Assembly (NCBI GenBank): GCA_036381015.1
Contig: DASVDR010000030.1
Span: forward strand, 1 to 64,000
Source of the DNA: Gammaproteobacteria bacterium
GTDB taxonomy: Bacteria > Pseudomonadota > Gammaproteobacteria > Steroidobacterales > Rariloculaceae
Reading direction: 5' to 3'
Length of the DNA stretch: 64,000 nucleotides
Shown: positions 8,143 through 16,463 of the stretch, piece by piece
How the letters are laid out: every line of letters begins with the position of its first letter
How positions within the stretch are numbered: the first letter of the stretch is position 1
Notes under the pieces: model-generated
What the model was told of the DNA's origin: nothing
What the model saw: the letters and a program-made list of their open reading frames with translations, nothing else
Database searches by the model: none
Program-made: the position numbers and the translations under genes

Positions 8143-8519
8143 CATTTTTCCAGCTCGGCGAGGGCCTCCTTCGCGACCCGGAACGAGTCGACGGCGGCCG
8201 GGACGCCGGAGTAGATGCCGACCTGCAGCAGCACTTCGCGGATCTCCTCCTTCGTGCAGCCGTTGCGGATCGCGCCTTTCACGTGAATCTTGAGCTCTTG
8301 GTGCCGATTGAGCGTGGAGAGCAGCGCGATGTTGATTAGGCTGCGGATCTTCTTCGGCAGCTCCTCGCGGCCCCACACGGCGCCCCAGCAGTACTCGGTC
8401 ACGAGGCGCTGAAGCGGCATCGTGAAGTCGTCGGCGGAAGCGAGCGACTTCTCGACGTACTCGCTGCCGAGGACCGATTTACGGACGGCGAGGCCGCGTT
8501 CGAACAGTTCGTCGTTCAT
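8142..8519 (-). CDS. Carboxymuconolactone decarboxylase family protein (PcaC-like)
   Basis: A 125-residue all-helical protein closely matching 4-carboxymuconolactone decarboxylase: FERGLAVRKSVLGSEYV, then ADDFTMPLQRLVTEYCWGAVW, RSLINIALLSTLNR, and the C-terminal EEIREVLLQVGIYSGVPAAVDSF. In the protocatechuate branch of the beta-ketoadipate pathway PcaC forms beta-ketoadipate enol-lactone. The CxxC of AhpD-type members is absent, which favours the decarboxylase side over peroxidase. It is the most downstream gene of a minus-strand catabolic block, but no other pca gene is nearby, so a related lactone or acid is possible. Confidence 0.8.
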   Translation of the reverse strand: MNDELFERGLAVRKSVLGSEYVEKSLASADDFTMPLQRLVTEYCWGAVWGREELPKKIRSLINIALLSTLNRHQELKIHVKGAIRNGCTKEEIREVLLQVGIYSGVPAAVDSFRVAKEALAELEK

Positions 8520-8556
8520 GCGTCGTTTTCTCCTGATTGATGTGTGCGTTCGCCGG

Positions 8557-9798
8557 TCACCGGCTGGGCCAGACCGGCTGCGCGACCGCGGATTCGGGCG
8601 GGTAGACGGTGAGCGGCATGCCGTCCTGCCATTGGATCACGAGAAGCTCCGTATCGATGCGCCGCCCACGCTCGTCGAAGCGTACCCGGTTGCCGGGAAA
8701 GAAACGGGCCGGCCCGTCGGTGAGATCCATCGCCCGGAGCGCCTCGGCCACGGCCTGGCGGTCCGCCGCGCCCGCCGCTTCGAGCGCTTCCGCGAGCAGC
8801 GCGATGTGCGCGTACGCGCAGAGTGCGTTCTGCGTCATCCACGGCTCGCCGCTGCGCTCGACGTATTCCCGGCTCAGGTCCTCGAGCCCCTTCGCGTTCC
8901 AGTTCCCGACCGTCGACATCACCCCCTCGAGCAACGCCGCCGGCATGTTCGCGGCGAGATCCGGGTCGCCCATCGCGCTGCCGTTCGAGACGGTCGGGAT
9001 GCGCCCCTGGCCCAGGCCGAATTCGCTCATCTTCTCGAGCAAGAGCTTCGCGTCCGCGGTGACGGTCGGCAGCAGCAGCAGAAGATCCGGCCGCGTGGCC
9101 CGGACGCGCTGGATCAGCGGCGTCGCGTTCGCGAGCGGCGGCGTGAAGACCTCGTCGACGACGAGGTCGAGGCCCAGCCGCTCCAGCATCCCGCCTTCCT
9201 TGATCGGCTTGACGAACGCGACCGACGCCGCGGTGCTGTCCATCACGATGCCGATCCGCTCGGGCCTTTTGCCCGACGCGCTCTCGGCGAGCTCGAGCAG
9301 GATCGGCAACGCGGCCTCGGCCTGCCTCACGCCGGTCGGCGAAGTCTGAAAGGTGTAGCGGAAACCGCGATCGGTGATCAGATCCGAGTACGACAGCGTG
9401 ATCATCGGCAGCTCGGCGCGCTCGGTGACCTCCGAGACCGCGAGCGTGAACGAGCTCAAGTAGGCGCCCGATGCGCCGGCCATGTCCGGATGCTCCGCGA
9501 CCATGCGTTGCGCGGCGTTCTTCGCACGCTCGACGCTGTCGCCGGCGTCGACGACGACGAGCTCGAGCTTCGCGCCGCCGAGCGACGCGATGCCGCCCCG
9601 CGCGTTGACGTGCTCGACGGCCATCGCGGCGCCGACGCGCATCACCTGCCCCTGGCGGGCCCACGGCCCGGAGAGCGGGACGATGAGGCCGACCTTGACG
9701 GACTGCGGCGGCGCCTGCGCCAGCGCACCGCCGGCGAACGCCATCAACGAGAGGCCGGCGCATACGCGCCGGCACCAGGCGTGAAGAGATCGTCTCAT
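8557..9798 (-). CDS. Branched-chain amino acid/amide-type ABC transporter substrate-binding protein
   Basis: A 413-residue periplasmic type I binding protein with a signal peptide (LSLMAFAGGALAQ), then VKVGLIVPLSGPWARQG, the domain opening of Liv/amide/urea binding proteins. The start at ATG 9798 has AAGGA about 10 bases upstream. Members of this family in catabolic clusters often bind aromatic acids rather than Leu/Ile/Val. No permease or ATPase gene remains next to it; only a short LivF/G-like C-terminal stub is seen upstream at 9840. The protein would therefore need a transporter encoded elsewhere. Confidence 0.88.
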   Translation of the reverse strand: MRRSLHAWCRRVCAGLSLMAFAGGALAQAPPQSVKVGLIVPLSGPWARQGQVMRVGAAMAVEHVNARGGIASLGGAKLELVVVDAGDSVERAKNAAQRMVAEHPDMAGASGAYLSSFTLAVSEVTERAELPMITLSYSDLITDRGFRYTFQTSPTGVRQAEAALPILLELAESASGKRPERIGIVMDSTAASVAFVKPIKEGGMLERLGLDLVVDEVFTPPLANATPLIQRVRATRPDLLLLLPTVTADAKLLLEKMSEFGLGQGRIPTVSNGSAMGDPDLAANMPAALLEGVMSTVGNWNAKGLEDLSREYVERSGEPWMTQNALCAYAHIALLAEALEAAGAADRQAVAEALRAMDLTDGPARFFPGNRVRFDERGRRIDTELLVIQWQDGMPLTVYPPESAVAQPVWPSR

Positions 9799-9839
9799 GG
9801 CTCGTTCCTTATCGTCTCGACGGACCGGCGCCCGGAAGC

Positions 9840-9890
9840 TTACATGCCGAGGTACGCGCGGCGCACGCCGCACACCCCCCGGTCGAAGAT
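9840..9890 (-). pseudogene. Possible C-terminal stub of a Liv-type ABC ATPase
   Basis: The last codons before a TAA at 9840-9842 on the minus strand read GVRRAYLGM. This is a common ending of LivG/LivF ATPases (usually ...VRxAYLG). Nothing upstream in the frame resembles an ATPase: Walker and signature motifs are absent. The stub sits directly upstream of an orphan Liv-type binding protein, where the ATPase gene would be expected. I read it as the residue of a deletion, with low certainty because the match is short. Confidence 0.35.
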
Positions 9891-9967
9891 TGCAGGAAGC
9901 TCTCGAAGAGCTCTAGCGCGTCCACGGTACGAAAGGCGAGGCGTCCTCTCGAGCCGACGCCGGTCCG

Positions 9968-10867
9968 CTACGCGGATCCCTTGATCTCGACGCCGGCCCA
10001 CTCCTCGACGACGCGCGCGATCGACGTGAAGTCCGAGTCGGCGCCGAAGCGCGCCTGGGTCACGGCGAGCATTTGCAGCACCGCGCTGCCCGCGACCATC
10101 GGGACGCCGAGGTTCTCGGCTTCGTGGATGCAGAGCTTCACGTCCTTGTACGAGAGCCCCGTGGCGAACCCGAAATCGAACGTGCGAGGGAGCACCGCGC
10201 GCGGAAACTTGTCCTGCGTGGCGCTGTTGCGGCCGCTGCCGGCGTTGATCACGTCGAGCATCTGCGCGGGGTCGAGGCCCGCCTTGACCCCCATGACGAC
10301 CGCCTCGGACGAAAGCACGAGCGCCGCGGCCGCGAGCAGATTGTTCGCGAGCTTCATGACCTGGCCCTGGCCGGGCGTCTCGCCGACGTAAAAGAGCTTG
10401 CCGAACTGTTTGATCGCGGGCTCGGCGCGCTCGAACGCATCGCGCGGGCCCGACACCATGACCGCGAGCGTGCCGTTCTTCGCGCCGGCGATGCCGCCGC
10501 TCACCGGACAATCGACGTAACCGATGTTCTTCTTCGCGAGCTCGGCCGCCACGGTGCGCGCCATCGTCGGGCCGGTCGTGGAGCAATCGAAAACGAGATT
10601 CGCGCGCCCGCTCTCGTGCAAGCCTTTCGGCCCGAGCGCGACGGCGTGGACGACGTCCGGCGTCGGCAGGCTCAGGAACACGATTTCGGCGGCAGCCGCG
10701 GTCTCGGCCGGCGATCCGGCTGCCCGGGCGCCGAGCGCGACGAGCGCTTCGACGGCCCGCTCGGAGGTATCGTGCACGGTCAGCGAGAAGCCGGCATCGA
10801 GCAAGCGCTTCGCCATGTTCGCGCCCATGCGGCCGATGCCGACGAATCCGTAATCCGTGGCGTTCAC
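9968..10867 (-). CDS. NAD(P)-dependent 3-hydroxyisobutyrate dehydrogenase family oxidoreductase
   Basis: A 299-residue beta-hydroxyacid dehydrogenase. The N-terminal Rossmann motif is YGFVGIGRMGANMAKRLL. The substrate loop is DCPVSGGIAGAKNGTLAVMVSG, and the catalytic lysine segment is GQGQVMKLANNLL (Lys in K-L-A-N-N). These are the three signatures of the MmsB/GarR/tartronate-semialdehyde reductase family. The GTG start (10867) has AGAGGAG upstream and overlaps the stop codon of the VOC gene by four bases (GTGA), so the two are translated together. A role in oxidising a hydroxy-acid intermediate of the catabolic block is inferred. Confidence 0.9.
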   Translation of the reverse strand: MNATDYGFVGIGRMGANMAKRLLDAGFSLTVHDTSERAVEALVALGARAAGSPAETAAAAEIVFLSLPTPDVVHAVALGPKGLHESGRANLVFDCSTTGPTMARTVAAELAKKNIGYVDCPVSGGIAGAKNGTLAVMVSGPRDAFERAEPAIKQFGKLFYVGETPGQGQVMKLANNLLAAAALVLSSEAVVMGVKAGLDPAQMLDVINAGSGRNSATQDKFPRAVLPRTFDFGFATGLSYKDVKLCIHEAENLGVPMVAGSAVLQMLAVTQARFGADSDFTSIARVVEEWAGVEIKGSA

Positions 10868-11295
10868 GTCGCTCCTCTCCCGGATTGCACCGGGACCCGA
10901 AAGTTGAGCTCCACCTTGACGCCGCTCGGGTCGCGCACGAAAAGCTGGCGCAGCCCGATGTCGTCGAGGAGATTCTTGCGAGCCGCGATGCCGAGGCGCT
11001 CGAGGTGGGCCACCGTCTCGTCGAAATCGGTGGCATTGAACGCGACGTGGTCGACGGTGCCGCTTCCGCCCGTGCCCGAGGACATCGGAATGCCGATGCG
11101 CTCCGTGTAGCGGGCGTAGCTCTGTCGCTCCGCGACGTGAATGCAAGGCGTGTCGCCCACGTAGAGCCAATACCCGTCGAACTCGAGCTGCGGGCGAAAG
11201 CCGACGCGCATCCCGAGCCCGTCGCAATAGAAGCGCCTCGTGGCCTCGATGTCCTCGCTGATCACGAGGTAATGCTCCAGCTTCGTCAACGGCAT
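10864..11295 (-). CDS. VOC-family (glyoxalase/extradiol dioxygenase fold) protein
   Basis: A 143-residue protein with the paired beta-alpha-beta-beta-beta modules of the vicinal oxygen chelate fold: LEHYLVISEDIEATRRFYCDG near the start and VDHVAFNATDFDETVAHLERL in the middle. The C-terminal module has LFVRDPSGVKVELNF with its Glu. His and Glu ligands for a divalent metal are in expected places (EHY, DHV, VEL). It may be a ring-cleavage dioxygenase-like enzyme, a lyase or an isomerase. It overlaps the downstream dehydrogenase gene by four bases and diverges from the amidohydrolase gene. Confidence 0.8.
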   Translation of the reverse strand: MPLTKLEHYLVISEDIEATRRFYCDGLGMRVGFRPQLEFDGYWLYVGDTPCIHVAERQSYARYTERIGIPMSSGTGGSGTVDHVAFNATDFDETVAHLERLGIAARKNLLDDIGLRQLFVRDPSGVKVELNFRVPVQSGRGAT

Positions 11296-11380
11296 CTCGG
11301 CGTCATCGATCGACCCGCGGCGGAGTCTACAATACCAAAAAACGACGCGAGCGCTTCTTCGCGCGTATCACGAGGCCGCC

Positions 11381-12436
11381 ATGACCGAGACGAGCATCGA
11401 CAAGCAGCGTTTTCACCGCATCGCCGCCGAAGAGGCCTACGCCCCGCCGGACCTGATCGAGCGGTACCGGAGGGCGATCCGCGACGGAAGCGTCGCCGAT
11501 CCCGGGTTCAACAGCCTGATGGGCTACTTTCTGTTCAACGACAGCCCGCGGACGAATGCGATCGTCGAGCGCCTCCAGGACGTCGGCGAGCGGCGCATCC
11601 GCGACATGGACGAGAGCGGCATCGCGGAGCAGATCGTCGGGATCACGGCGCCCGGCGTGCAGATCTTCGACGCGGCGACGGCCGCCTCGCTTTCGGTCGT
11701 CTATAACGACGAGCTCGCCGAGGCGGTGGCGCGCCACCCGCGCCGGCTACATGCGCTCGCCGCCGTCGCACCGCACGATCCGGCGCACGCCGCCCGCGAG
11801 CTCGAGCGGGCGGTCACGCGGCTCGGCATGAAGGGCGCGATCGTGAACTCGCACACGCAAGGCGAGTATCTCGACGACGAGCGCTTTTGGGATCTTTTCG
11901 CCGCTGCCGAAGCTCTGGACGTTCCCGTCTACATCCATCCGCAGACGCCGCCGGCGTCGATGATCGGCCCGTTCCTCGAGCGCGGACTCGACGGCGCGAT
12001 ATTCGGCTTCGCCGTCGAAACGGGCCTTCACATGCTGCGGCTGATCGTCAGCGGCGTCTTCGACCGCTTCCCCAAGCTCAAGATCGTCGTCGGCCATCTG
12101 GGAGAAGGGATTCCCTACTGGCTCTTCCGCATCGACTTCTTCCACCGCGGCATCGTTCAGACGGGCCGCTACGAGAAGGTGAAGCCGCTTCGAAAGAAGC
12201 CGAGCGACTACATGAAGGAAAACTTCTTCGTGACGACGAGCGGCATGGCTTGGGAGCCGCCGATCCTTTACGCACGGCAGGTGCTCGGCGCCGACCGCGT
12301 GCTCTACGCGATGGACTATCCGTACCAATACGTGCCGGAAGAGGTCGCGGTGACCGACAACCTCCCGATCAGCGACGCGGAGAAGGTCGCACTCTATCGG
12401 CGCAACGCCGAGCGCGTGTTCAAGCTCGCGAGCTGA
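11381..12436 (+). CDS. Amidohydrolase-2 family decarboxylase (LigW/gamma-resorcylate decarboxylase-like)
   Basis: A 351-residue TIM-barrel enzyme. Predicted metal and catalytic residues are E17/E18 (AAEEAY), H186 (VYIHPQTPP), H239 (VVGHLGEGIPYW) and D312 (YAMDYPYQY). This is the E-H-H-D pattern of non-oxidative aromatic acid decarboxylases in the amidohydrolase superfamily, such as 5-carboxyvanillate, gamma-resorcylate and 2,3-dihydroxybenzoate decarboxylases. The length fits. It is divergent from the VOC/dehydrogenase pair, with an 85-base gap that probably holds both promoters. Its presence is the main reason to read the block as aromatic degradation. Confidence 0.85.
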   Translation: MTETSIDKQRFHRIAAEEAYAPPDLIERYRRAIRDGSVADPGFNSLMGYFLFNDSPRTNAIVERLQDVGERRIRDMDESGIAEQIVGITAPGVQIFDAATAASLSVVYNDELAEAVARHPRRLHALAAVAPHDPAHAARELERAVTRLGMKGAIVNSHTQGEYLDDERFWDLFAAAEALDVPVYIHPQTPPASMIGPFLERGLDGAIFGFAVETGLHMLRLIVSGVFDRFPKLKIVVGHLGEGIPYWLFRIDFFHRGIVQTGRYEKVKPLRKKPSDYMKENFFVTTSGMAWEPPILYARQVLGADRVLYAMDYPYQYVPEEVAVTDNLPISDAEKVALYRRNAERVFKLAS

Positions 12437-12449
12437 CGCCCGTCCCTTC

Positions 12450-14078
12450 TCAGCTCTCCCGCTCCGCGCGCAGCGCCGCGAGCGCCTCGCGCTCGGCGCC
12501 GTGCGGGTCGTCGACGACTCGGCACTCGTTGTCGAAAATCATCGTCGCGCGCCGCTCGAGGTCGAACGCCGGCCACTCCGGCAGCTCGTCGGTGGCGGGG
12601 TTGCCCGTGCGCGCGAAGCTCGCAAAGGCCGAGCTGACCTTCGTCGCGAGAGCGTAGCGGTCCTGGCCGGCGCCCGTCATCGACGCCGCGATCTCGACGT
12701 TGTCGAACGCGAACGGAATGTCGAGGCAATGGTAAGCGCGCAGCTTCCCTTCCCGGACCGGCGATTCCCACGTGAAGTAGTACATGTACGCGGGCGCGCG
12801 CCCTTGAGCGGCTTTACGCTCGGCCTCGGTGATGACGCCGACGCGGAAGGAGTTGTCCGACGCGAGGATCTGATAAAGCTCGGTGTTGCCGATGCCCGGC
12901 CGCCCTTTGCGATAGAGCGCGATCAGATCGCGCGCGGCCGCGTCGTCGGCGCCCGTGGCGCGCTTCACGTTCGCCAGCAGCGCGTCGTCCTCCATCGGCT
13001 CGAGCGGCGTCGTCGGGATGAAGTTCACCTCGTGCTCCGTGGTGCCGAACATCATCGGCACACTCGCCGACATCGCGGGCGCGCCCGGCGACCACGGTCC
13101 GGCCGGCAGCGTGCGCCCGTCCACGGTGGGGGACAGCCGGAGCCCGCGCGTCTCGGCCATGACGTCGCGTAGGCGCTCCATCGGCAGCTGCCGCATCGCC
13201 GCGGCGTCGGCGACGCCGAGCGCCGCGATGAACCGCTCCGCCGTCTCGGTCGCGGCGTCCTTCGACACGCCTTCGACGAGCGCGCCGCTCATCGCGATCG
13301 CGCGATGGAAGAGACCCTGCGCGGCCGGCATGCCCATCAGCGCGCTGACCTTCCCGCCGCCGCCCGACTGGCCGAAGATCGTGACGTTGCCCGGGTCGCC
13401 GCCGAACTGCTCGATGTTGTCGCGCACCCATTCGAGCGCGGCGACGATGTCGAGCATGCCGACGTTGCTCGCGCCGGCGAATTCCTCGCCTCCGATCTCC
13501 TCGAGATACAGATAGCCGAACACGTTCAGCCGGTGCGTGACCGGGACCACGACCACGTCCTGCCGACGGGCGAGGCGCGCGCCGTCGTACAGGAGCCAGT
13601 TGCCGGAGCCGCTCGAGTAGCCGCCGCCGTGCAGCCACACCATGACCGGGCGATCGCCGCGGCCGAGGGCCGGAGTGAAGACGTTCAGGTTCAGGCAATC
13701 CTCGCCCATCGGCTCGCGCCGATCGAGCGCGAAGACCTCGGAGATCGGGCCCGCGAAATCCTGCGGCGAGCGATGCCCGACCGTCGTGGTCTCGCGCACG
13801 CCGCTCCACGGGACCGGCGGCTTCGGCGGCATGAAGCGATTCTCGCCGCCGGTCGACGCGCCGTACGGCACGCCGTAGAAGGCGTTCACGCCCCCGTCGA
13901 GCACGACGCCCTGGATCCGACCGGCCGTCGTTTCGACGACGCGGCTTCGGCTCGCGCCGCGGATGTCCTGCGCCCAAACCGTGCCGAAGGGGCCGGCCGC
14001 GAGCATTCCGGCACCGGCGATCGTGGAGCCGACGAACGTGCGGCGGTCGATTCGGTGACGATGGAGCAGTGACTTCAT
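12450..14078 (-). CDS. Exported type B carboxylesterase
   Basis: A 542-residue alpha/beta hydrolase with a Tat-like leader (DRRTFVGSTIAGAGMLAAG...VWAQD), so it is probably exported folded. The nucleophile is S238 in IFGQSGGGGK; the usual G-E-S-A-G is changed to G-Q-S-G-G. The oxyanion hole is VWLHGGGYSSGSG, and EDCLNLNVFTP is the family signature 2. Such enzymes hydrolyse esters of aromatic or fatty acids. It lies tail-to-tail with the amidohydrolase, 13 bases apart, and could release the aromatic acid used by the neighbouring decarboxylase. That link is an inference. Confidence 0.9.
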   Translation of the reverse strand: MKSLLHRHRIDRRTFVGSTIAGAGMLAAGPFGTVWAQDIRGASRSRVVETTAGRIQGVVLDGGVNAFYGVPYGASTGGENRFMPPKPPVPWSGVRETTTVGHRSPQDFAGPISEVFALDRREPMGEDCLNLNVFTPALGRGDRPVMVWLHGGGYSSGSGNWLLYDGARLARRQDVVVVPVTHRLNVFGYLYLEEIGGEEFAGASNVGMLDIVAALEWVRDNIEQFGGDPGNVTIFGQSGGGGKVSALMGMPAAQGLFHRAIAMSGALVEGVSKDAATETAERFIAALGVADAAAMRQLPMERLRDVMAETRGLRLSPTVDGRTLPAGPWSPGAPAMSASVPMMFGTTEHEVNFIPTTPLEPMEDDALLANVKRATGADDAAARDLIALYRKGRPGIGNTELYQILASDNSFRVGVITEAERKAAQGRAPAYMYYFTWESPVREGKLRAYHCLDIPFAFDNVEIAASMTGAGQDRYALATKVSSAFASFARTGNPATDELPEWPAFDLERRATMIFDNECRVVDDPHGAEREALAALRAERES

Positions 14079-14252
14079 TGGCCTTCTCCGTACCCGTGAT
14101 TTTTAATTGAAAAACCTTCGGTTGAGCGTCTTTATTAATGTTCTAGACGAAAATATGGGGCGGGGCTCTCGACGCTCGGAATGGCGCATTTTTCCCGCAA
14201 GGGCGGAAAGCGGTCAAGGCGCGGCGGCCGGCTCCCGTCGCTTTCGTCGCCC

Positions 14253-14633
14253 CTACTTCGAGCGGCTCAAACGGCGCTCGAGCAAATCCTTCAGCACGAC
14301 GGCGTTGTTGTGCCGCTCGTCGCGCGCGCCGAAGACCAGAGTGATCGTGCCGCTCCGTGCGAGCGCCACGAGCTGCTCGAACGGCTCCGGATTGGCCGCG
14401 AGCTCCGCCTCGTAACGCTTGCGGAACGTCTCCCACCTCGCCGGGTCGTGGCCGAACCACTTGCGAAGCTCGGCGCTCGGCGCGACGTCTTTCAGCCAGC
14501 ATTCGAGCGCCGCGTCTTCCTTGCTCACGCCCCGCGGCCAGACGCGGTCGACGAGGACCCGCTTGCCGTCGGAGCGCGCCGGCTCGTCATACGCGCGCTT
14601 CAGCTTGATCCGCGGTTGCTTGGCTTGCGGCAT
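14253..14633 (-). CDS. DUF488 family protein
   Basis: A 126-residue protein with the DUF488 pattern: IKLKRAYDEPARSDGKRVLVDRVWPRG near the start (Asp/Arg-rich core), LKDVAPSAELRKWFGHDPARW, and a C-terminal TLVFGARDERHNNAVVL. Proteins of this family are small, soluble and of unknown function; some act near nucleic-acid or stress genes. No signal peptide is present. It diverges from the GST gene, and the 79-base gap has no clear promoter. Confidence 0.85.
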   Translation of the reverse strand: MPQAKQPRIKLKRAYDEPARSDGKRVLVDRVWPRGVSKEDAALECWLKDVAPSAELRKWFGHDPARWETFRKRYEAELAANPEPFEQLVALARSGTITLVFGARDERHNNAVVLKDLLERRLSRSK

Positions 14634-14712
14634 GGCTCCTTAACAAGGGCGCTTCCCGGCGGCCCCGCCTTCACTCATGATAGGGCCTCGAAGGCCGGAA
14701 GGCGACGATCGA

Positions 14713-15360
14713 ATGAAGCGTTTGAAACTCCTCGGCGAGCCGAGTTTCGGCTCCGCCATCGTCGAAGCGCAGCTCGACTGGTACGGGTTCGACTACGACT
14801 TCGAAGCGGTCGGGGATCTCTTCCAGTCGGAAGCCGCGCGACAGCGCGTGGGCGGATTCAACCCGCTCGCGCAAGTGCCGACGCTCGTGCTCGCCGACGG
14901 CACGGTCATGACCGAGAGCGCGGCGATCACGCTGCACCTCGCCGACGTCGCCGGCGACGCATCGCTAGTCCCGGCGGCCGGCGAGCCCGAGCGGCCGCGG
15001 TTTCTTCGCTGGCTGATCTTTCTCGTCGCGAACGTCTACCCGACGTACACGTATGCGGACGACCCGTCGCGCTTCGTGCATCGCGAGGCCGCCGCGCAGG
15101 ACTTTCGCCGCGCCGTCGACGACTACGCGAAGAGGCTCTATGCAATCCTGGAAGGGGAGGCGTCCGCGCCGTGGTTTCTCGGCGAGCGCTTCTCCGCGCT
15201 CGACCTCTACGTATGCACGATGACCCACTGGCGCCCGCGGCCGCCGTGGTTCGCGGAGCACACGCCGAAGCTCGCCGCGATCACCGGCGCGGCCGAGAAG
15301 ATACCGAAGCTCGAGCGCGCGTGGCGGCGCAACGGGTTCTTGGATTCGACGGCCGCATGA
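14713..15360 (+). CDS. Glutathione S-transferase family protein
   Basis: A 215-residue two-domain GST. The N-terminal thioredoxin domain has LKLLGEPSFGSAIVEAQLDW, with a Ser instead of Cys at the active position, the cis-Pro in AQVPTLVLADG and the glutathione-binding MTESAAITLHLAD. The helical C-terminal domain ends with ERFSALDLYVCTMTHW, the N-capping box of GST domain 2. The ATG at 14713 is preferred because the fold begins directly after it. It would conjugate or reduce electrophiles in the cytoplasm. There is no operon partner. Confidence 0.88.
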   Translation: MKRLKLLGEPSFGSAIVEAQLDWYGFDYDFEAVGDLFQSEAARQRVGGFNPLAQVPTLVLADGTVMTESAAITLHLADVAGDASLVPAAGEPERPRFLRWLIFLVANVYPTYTYADDPSRFVHREAAAQDFRRAVDDYAKRLYAILEGEASAPWFLGERFSALDLYVCTMTHWRPRPPWFAEHTPKLAAITGAAEKIPKLERAWRRNGFLDSTAA

Positions 15361-15403
15361 GACTCGGCGTCGACGCGCGCCCGCGCGGCGGGCTCGCGAG
15401 CGC

Positions 15404-16426
15404 TCAAAGCTCCATGAAGTCCCGGCCCACGACGACCTCGCCGGCGAACTGCTTGCGCACGCCCGCGATGTAAGCCTCGTCCGGCAAGTCGGAGAGCGCG
15501 CCGGGGACGAGGTGATTCAGCACCAGCATCCGCACGCCGGCCTCGTCGGCCATGCGGCCGACGTCCTCCGTGCTCGAGTGCGTCTCGACGATATGCTGCC
15601 AGATGCCTTCGGGGTTGTCGGCATACGCGCCTGCGGCGACCTTCGCGTCGAACGCGCGGCGCTGGGCCGCGATGTCGATCGTCTCGCAGACGAGCACGTC
15701 GGCGCCGCGCGCGAGCGTCACGAGCGCTTCCGAGTAGGCCGTGTCGCCCGCGAACACGATGGAACGCGACGGGGTCTCGAAACGATACGCGATCGAGCGA
15801 TAAGGCATCCTCTCGCGGGCGCTCTCCGGGAAATGCGTGTTCTCCGCGGCCGTGACCGCGACGCGCTCGTCCTCGAAGACGTCCACCGGCGCGCGCGAGG
15901 CTTCCACCTCGACGGCGCGGAAAAGGTCGCGCGGCTGCACGCTTCGATCCTCGTCGAGGAGCCGAATCGCGGCGTTCGCCGCGCCGAACTCGATCGCCGC
16001 GTCGACGAGCGCGCGTGTCCCGAACGGGCCGTGGACGGTCGTCGGCTCGACCCGTCCGCCCGTCCACTGCCGGCCGAGCAGCGCTGCGAGATCCGCGGTG
16101 TGATCGTCGTGCAGGTGCGTGAGAAAGATCTGCGCGACGCCGAGATATCCGAGCCCGCTTTCGATCAGCGCGCCGAGCGTGCCGTAGCCGCAGTCGACGA
16201 GATACGGTATGCCGTCGACGACGACGGCGCTCGCCGTCTCGCCGCGCTCCGGCCGGTAGTTCGGTCCGCCTTGCGTGCCGAGCAGGATCAGCCGATCGGA
16301 TCGGCCGTTCGCCCCCCGTGCGTCCTGCCCGAAAGCGAAGCGGACCGGCGCGCCGGCCGCGAGCATCGCGGACCAGCCCGCGCATCCCAGGAGCTCGAGT
16401 GCAAAGCGGCGCCGTGTTCGTCGCAT
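15404..16426 (-). CDS. Exported MBL-fold metallo-hydrolase
   Basis: A 340-residue metallo-beta-lactamase-fold protein. The Zn site is THLHDDHTADL (HxHxDH) with further ligands at ENTHFPES, FAGDTAYSE and NHLVPG, as in arylsulfatase/RNase Z-like members. The N-terminus MRRTRRRFALELLGCAGWSAML looks like a Tat or Sec leader, so the enzyme is probably periplasmic. I prefer the ATG at 16426, because GAGAGAGG is spaced six bases from it but abuts the alternative ATG at 16432. The substrate is unknown. It converges with the GST gene. Confidence 0.87.
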   Translation of the reverse strand: MRRTRRRFALELLGCAGWSAMLAAGAPVRFAFGQDARGANGRSDRLILLGTQGGPNYRPERGETASAVVVDGIPYLVDCGYGTLGALIESGLGYLGVAQIFLTHLHDDHTADLAALLGRQWTGGRVEPTTVHGPFGTRALVDAAIEFGAANAAIRLLDEDRSVQPRDLFRAVEVEASRAPVDVFEDERVAVTAAENTHFPESARERMPYRSIAYRFETPSRSIVFAGDTAYSEALVTLARGADVLVCETIDIAAQRRAFDAKVAAGAYADNPEGIWQHIVETHSSTEDVGRMADEAGVRMLVLNHLVPGALSDLPDEAYIAGVRKQFAGEVVVGRDFMEL

Positions 16427-16463
16427 GTTCATCCTCTCTCTTCTCGAAGGCACGGGGCGCGTC

